A stretch of 37,476 nucleotides of DNA from Staphylococcus massiliensis CCUG 55927 (GTDB lineage: Bacteria; Bacillota; Bacilli; Staphylococcales; Staphylococcaceae). The number at the start of each line of letters is the position of its first letter. Within the stretch, counting starts at the first letter, position 1. Under the pieces are notes generated by a model that worked only from the letters and a program-made list of their open reading frames with translations, was not told where the DNA came from and did no database searches. This document shows positions 35,053-37,476 of this stretch, piece by piece. Position numbers and translations under genes: made by a program. The stretch spans positions 779,800 through 817,275 of the forward strand of contig NZ_JH815593.1 in assembly GCF_000298075.1 (NCBI RefSeq), read 5' to 3'.

Positions 35053-35053
35053 C

Positions 35054-35074
35054 TTTTGAAAAGCCCTTTCAATA
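35054..35074. repeat. Dispersed palindrome TTGAAA-AGCCC-TTTCAA, full copy 2
   Basis: 21 bases identical to 4098-4118. It begins one base after the stop of the GDPD gene and before its terminator, so here it cannot be a promoter of a neighbouring gene. Confidence 0.7.
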
Positions 35075-35078
35075 CAAA

Positions 35079-35121
35079 AACCCTAAAGTCAACTCTACAT
35101 TAGAGTTTTGACCTTAGGGTT
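35079..35121. terminator. Bidirectional terminator between the GDPD gene and ylbF
   Basis: Stem AACCCTAA-A-GTCA..ACTCTA against TAGAGT..TTGAC-C-TTAGGGTT with T5 on the + strand; convergent gene ends. Confidence 0.85.
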
Positions 35122-35125
35122 ATTT

Positions 35126-35566
35126 TTATGAACTACATTGACAGCTGCCGCCTGTACTACAGCCACCACCAACATCAGTACGGAAGAATGGATTACCCGC
35201 TTCAACCTTAATATGATCTGATATGGCTTTTGAAAGAATCACGAGAACTTCATCAATTAAATCTTGAAGCTTCGTTTCATGTTGTCTAAACGCCACCACA
35301 CTCGGATGCATTTCATATTCACGCTTTAACTTACGTGTTTCTATCATAGTATTGAAGTAATCCGGATGATAATTACCGAATCGCATGACTTCATCGTATT
35401 TCTCTTTCTTTCGAATGAAAGCTTGATACTTATTCGTAGCCTCAACATCTTCTTCCATCGTTGATTTGGCTTTTAAATAAGCATGATATATATCAGATTG
35501 CTTAATTTTATGAGCTAAGTCTTCGACATCATCTAATATAGAAAAAACAGCTTCATTATATATCAA
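35126..35566 (-). CDS. ylbF: YlbF/YmcA (RicF-like) regulator
   Basis: 146 residues, almost wholly helical with the DUF964 pattern (DDVEDLAHKIKQSDIYHAYL, MHPSVVAFRQHE). The C-terminus has three clustered cysteines, GGGCSTGGSCQC, as in RicF of Bacillus, which helps bind iron-sulfur clusters in the RicAFT complex that guides RNase Y. The open frame reaches a GTG at 35575 inside the Shine-Dalgarno GAGGTG; the TTG at 35566, 6 bases later, is the better start. Confidence 0.88.
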   Translation of the reverse strand: MIYNEAVFSILDDVEDLAHKIKQSDIYHAYLKAKSTMEEDVEATNKYQAFIRKKEKYDEVMRFGNYHPDYFNTMIETRKLKREYEMHPSVVAFRQHETKLQDLIDEVLVILSKAISDHIKVEAGNPFFRTDVGGGCSTGGSCQCSS

Positions 35567-35581
35567 TGATATCACCTCTTT

Positions 35582-36619
35582 TTAAGATTCTCTTTTTAGG
35601 AAAAGTAATGTATAGTAATGGTCTTTAATTTCGCCACCCATTTCACTATACTTAGAGTTTAACATACGTGAACGGTGAGAATCTGAATTAAGCCAATTAT
35701 GAACGACTGATGGCACGTCATTAAATCCATAACCAACATTAAGACCTAATTGATCATAACGAATTTCATTGCGGTCAAGCTCTCGTCTCAGGGCATCTTC
35801 AGTGAATTCTGTTTGATCCTCAGTTAAGGCGTTGTATAAGTTAACTTCAGCAATATCGCCGAGCTCATTACTTATTTTAAGCGGTTTAATGCCCTTAATC
35901 TTACGCATTTCATTCGTAATTTCATAAAGTGTCATTAACTGATTCGCATTCTGTGAATAAGGTACGCTATCAGCCTCTTCTTTCGCGTCTTCACTGTCTT
36001 CTTTATTGGTATAAGGTTCGAATGTTGCTAGTGCCTCTGCATCCAAATACCTTACAGCTAGAATTTTATGCGTTTCTTGATCACTGTACACTTGAGCGTA
36101 CGTATCTTTATATTGAATAAGTGTTTGTGTCTTTAAATCTTCATCCGATAATTCAATTTCTTTCGATTCATCTTGGTCTTTGATTTCTACTTCAGGATTG
36201 ATATACGCATGTTCGAAAACTTTAGATGCATTGCCTCTTACTTTAAAAGGATGAACCTGCGCCTTCTTACCGGTCGCATAGACGGATTTGATGGAATCCT
36301 TTTTAGTAGTTACAAGATAGTACGTATCTTTACCTCTAAATACGTATTGCTTAAAGCCATTCTTATAAGGATAAGAACGTTCAGCTTGACCATATTTTTG
36401 AGTGAGATGACTTAATGGCTTTCCTATCCAAGTTCCAACACCCTTCTCTAATTTCTTATTTTCATACTTAGGTTCTTTTTGTTTATAAGCATGATTTGAA
36501 GCGTCGTTTTGTTTAGGATTCTCAAGCACGTCGAATTTTAATTTAGGTGAATAAAACAAATAAATCACAAATATAGCCATTAACACGACACCAATTATTT
36601 TAATTACTAAATTCCTCAA
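35582..36619 (-). CDS. ylbC: YlbC-like secreted or anchored CAP-domain protein
   Basis: 345 residues, TTG start after AAAGGAGG. An N-terminal membrane anchor (about 5-24), then a CAP-associated N-terminal domain (about 60-200; GTWIGKPLSHLTQKYGQAER) and a C-terminal CAP/SCP domain (about 225-345; LYEITNEMRKIKGIKPLKIS, HNWLNSDSHRSRMLN). The usual GEN of the CAP tetrad reads GLN (LGLNVGYG) and the first His seems missing, so a metal-binding site is unlikely. It lies 6 bases before ylbF. Extracellular function unknown. Confidence 0.85.
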   Translation of the reverse strand: MRNLVIKIIGVVLMAIFVIYLFYSPKLKFDVLENPKQNDASNHAYKQKEPKYENKKLEKGVGTWIGKPLSHLTQKYGQAERSYPYKNGFKQYVFRGKDTYYLVTTKKDSIKSVYATGKKAQVHPFKVRGNASKVFEHAYINPEVEIKDQDESKEIELSDEDLKTQTLIQYKDTYAQVYSDQETHKILAVRYLDAEALATFEPYTNKEDSEDAKEEADSVPYSQNANQLMTLYEITNEMRKIKGIKPLKISNELGDIAEVNLYNALTEDQTEFTEDALRRELDRNEIRYDQLGLNVGYGFNDVPSVVHNWLNSDSHRSRMLNSKYSEMGGEIKDHYYTLLFLKRES

Positions 36620-36739
36620 ATCGTTATCCTCCTTTCGTTAACTTTATTAAATGTTTCAAAAACGATTGCATTAAACCTTAATCATCTATTAAAATATAAT
36701 AAAACTATATACCGTTCAACAGACCTAGAGGTGTCTTCT

Positions 36740-37476
36740 ATGAAATTATTATTTAATAAGACGACGCTTAAATTGTTAAGCTTAGTCACCCTATTGATGC
36801 TATTTGGTTACTTTATACTGCCATTAGTACTTCCAATACTGCTTTCATTATGCTGTGCGTTACTGTTGTATCCAATCGTAGTCGCGTTAAATAAGCATAT
36901 TCCGAATTACCCACTCAATGTAACCATTGTGTTTACTTCATTTATCGTGATACTTGTGCTCTTAATTTGGCTGACAATCACACAATTAATCAATATTATT
37001 TATCGATTCGTTGAAACCTTGCCGAGTAAAATTAATACACTAATTGATATTTGGAATGATTTAAGTGACCGTTTTGAAAATAATGTCCCTACAGTTATTC
37101 AAAATTCTATCAATTTAGAAGTAAATAAGTTTTTAACGAACCTAAAACACGCATTTATTGATATTTTAAGTTTCGAGAACGTGACGTCGTTTATGAGTGC
37201 ATTACATGAATTCATCATTGCGTTAGTCGTCTTCTTAGTAGGGCTTTTCCTATTCTTAATCGAGATTCCTAAAATTAAACTTATCGCGCAAGATAAGCTT
37301 CAAAAAGAGACTTATGCGCGTATGGTTCAAATGTATTATAAAGTTAAGAATGCTTCTTTAGGATTAATTCGAGCTGCAATTATCCTAAGCTTTATCACAT
37401 GGATTTGGACCTTTATCGGTTTGAAAATTATAGGTATACCTTCGGCGTTTATATTAAGTATCGTGATTTGTATTAT
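36740..37476 (+). CDS. AI-2E/PerM family transporter, 3'-truncated by window edge
   Basis: Frame opens at ATG 36740 with GAGGTG 7 bases upstream and runs off the window after about 245 residues. It begins MKLLFNKTTLKLLSLVTLLM, with paired N-terminal hydrophobic segments (about 12-55), then another (about 65-90), a long soluble stretch with VNKFLTNLKHAF, and further helices (VVFLVGLFLFLIEIPKI). This layout is that of the AI-2E/YtvI membrane family, whose members export small molecules or ions. The substrate is not predictable. Confidence 0.8.
   Translation, partial: MKLLFNKTTLKLLSLVTLLMLFGYFILPLVLPILLSLCCALLLYPIVVALNKHIPNYPLNVTIVFTSFIVILVLLIWLTITQLINIIYRFVETLPSKINTLIDIWNDLSDRFENNVPTVIQNSINLEVNKFLTNLKHAFIDILSFENVTSFMSALHEFIIALVVFLVGLFLFLIEIPKIKLIAQDKLQKETYARMVQMYYKVKNASLGLIRAAIILSFITWIWTFIGLKIIGIPSAFILSIVICI

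Overview
The window is low-GC Firmicutes chromosome and almost certainly from a Staphylococcus species or a close relative, though probably not S. aureus. The evidence is the AT-rich sequence, strong AAGGAGG-type ribosome binding sites, frequent TTG starts and a housekeeping gene order that I recognise. That order is pheST, rnhC, zapA, cvpA, polX, mutS2, trxA, uvrC, sdhCAB, murI, rdgB and a YfcE-type phosphodiesterase. A ylb-type block (coaD, rsmD, ylbG, ylbF, ylbC) follows. Most genes lie on the minus strand.

Layout. Positions 1-1390 hold the end of an ABC-2 permease gene and its ATPase. 1445-4036 holds two low-complexity lipoproteins, a small membrane protein and a VanY-type D,D-carboxypeptidase lipoprotein. 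4037-5525 is a sparse stretch with a tRNA-Arg, two unannotated cationic mini-proteins (29 and 23 residues), a possible integrase tail and a folded dispersed repeat. 5526-19965 is the conserved housekeeping block: nucleotide-pool cleaning, glutamate racemase, succinate dehydrogenase, DNA repair, thioredoxin and cell division. 19962-25591 looks like an accessory insertion between rnhC and pheT. It contains a membrane mini-protein, a PBP4-like carboxypeptidase, a SAM-riboswitch-controlled metNIQ importer whose metN is frameshifted, and a tandem pair of type I toxin-antitoxin-like modules split by a second full copy of the folded repeat. 25592-30980 carries T-box-controlled pheST, a TrmH/SpoU methyltransferase, rpmF (L32) and its DUF177 partner. 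31084-37476 carries tmcAL, coaD, rsmD, the ylb genes, a GDPD-family protein with a degraded active site, and the start of an AI-2E/PerM-family transporter.

The most interesting signals are four. (1) The toxin-antitoxin-like pair at 24540-25500: copy 1 has an intact 33-residue membrane peptide with its ribosome binding site in a hairpin and a convergent antisense promoter. Copy 2 has lost the toxin start codon and gained a stop, yet keeps the antisense promoter and RNA hairpins, so it may be an orphan antitoxin. (2) A 17-bp imperfect palindrome, TTGAAA-AGCCC-TTTCAA, with full or degraded copies at seven places, all in the same orientation. (3) A repeat family (three copies) whose internal hairpins show compensatory base changes. 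(4) Unannotated mini-proteins, one with a near-perfect amphipathic periodicity.

Gene functions rest on motifs and remembered family knowledge. No database search was run, and the regulatory calls are pattern matches by eye.
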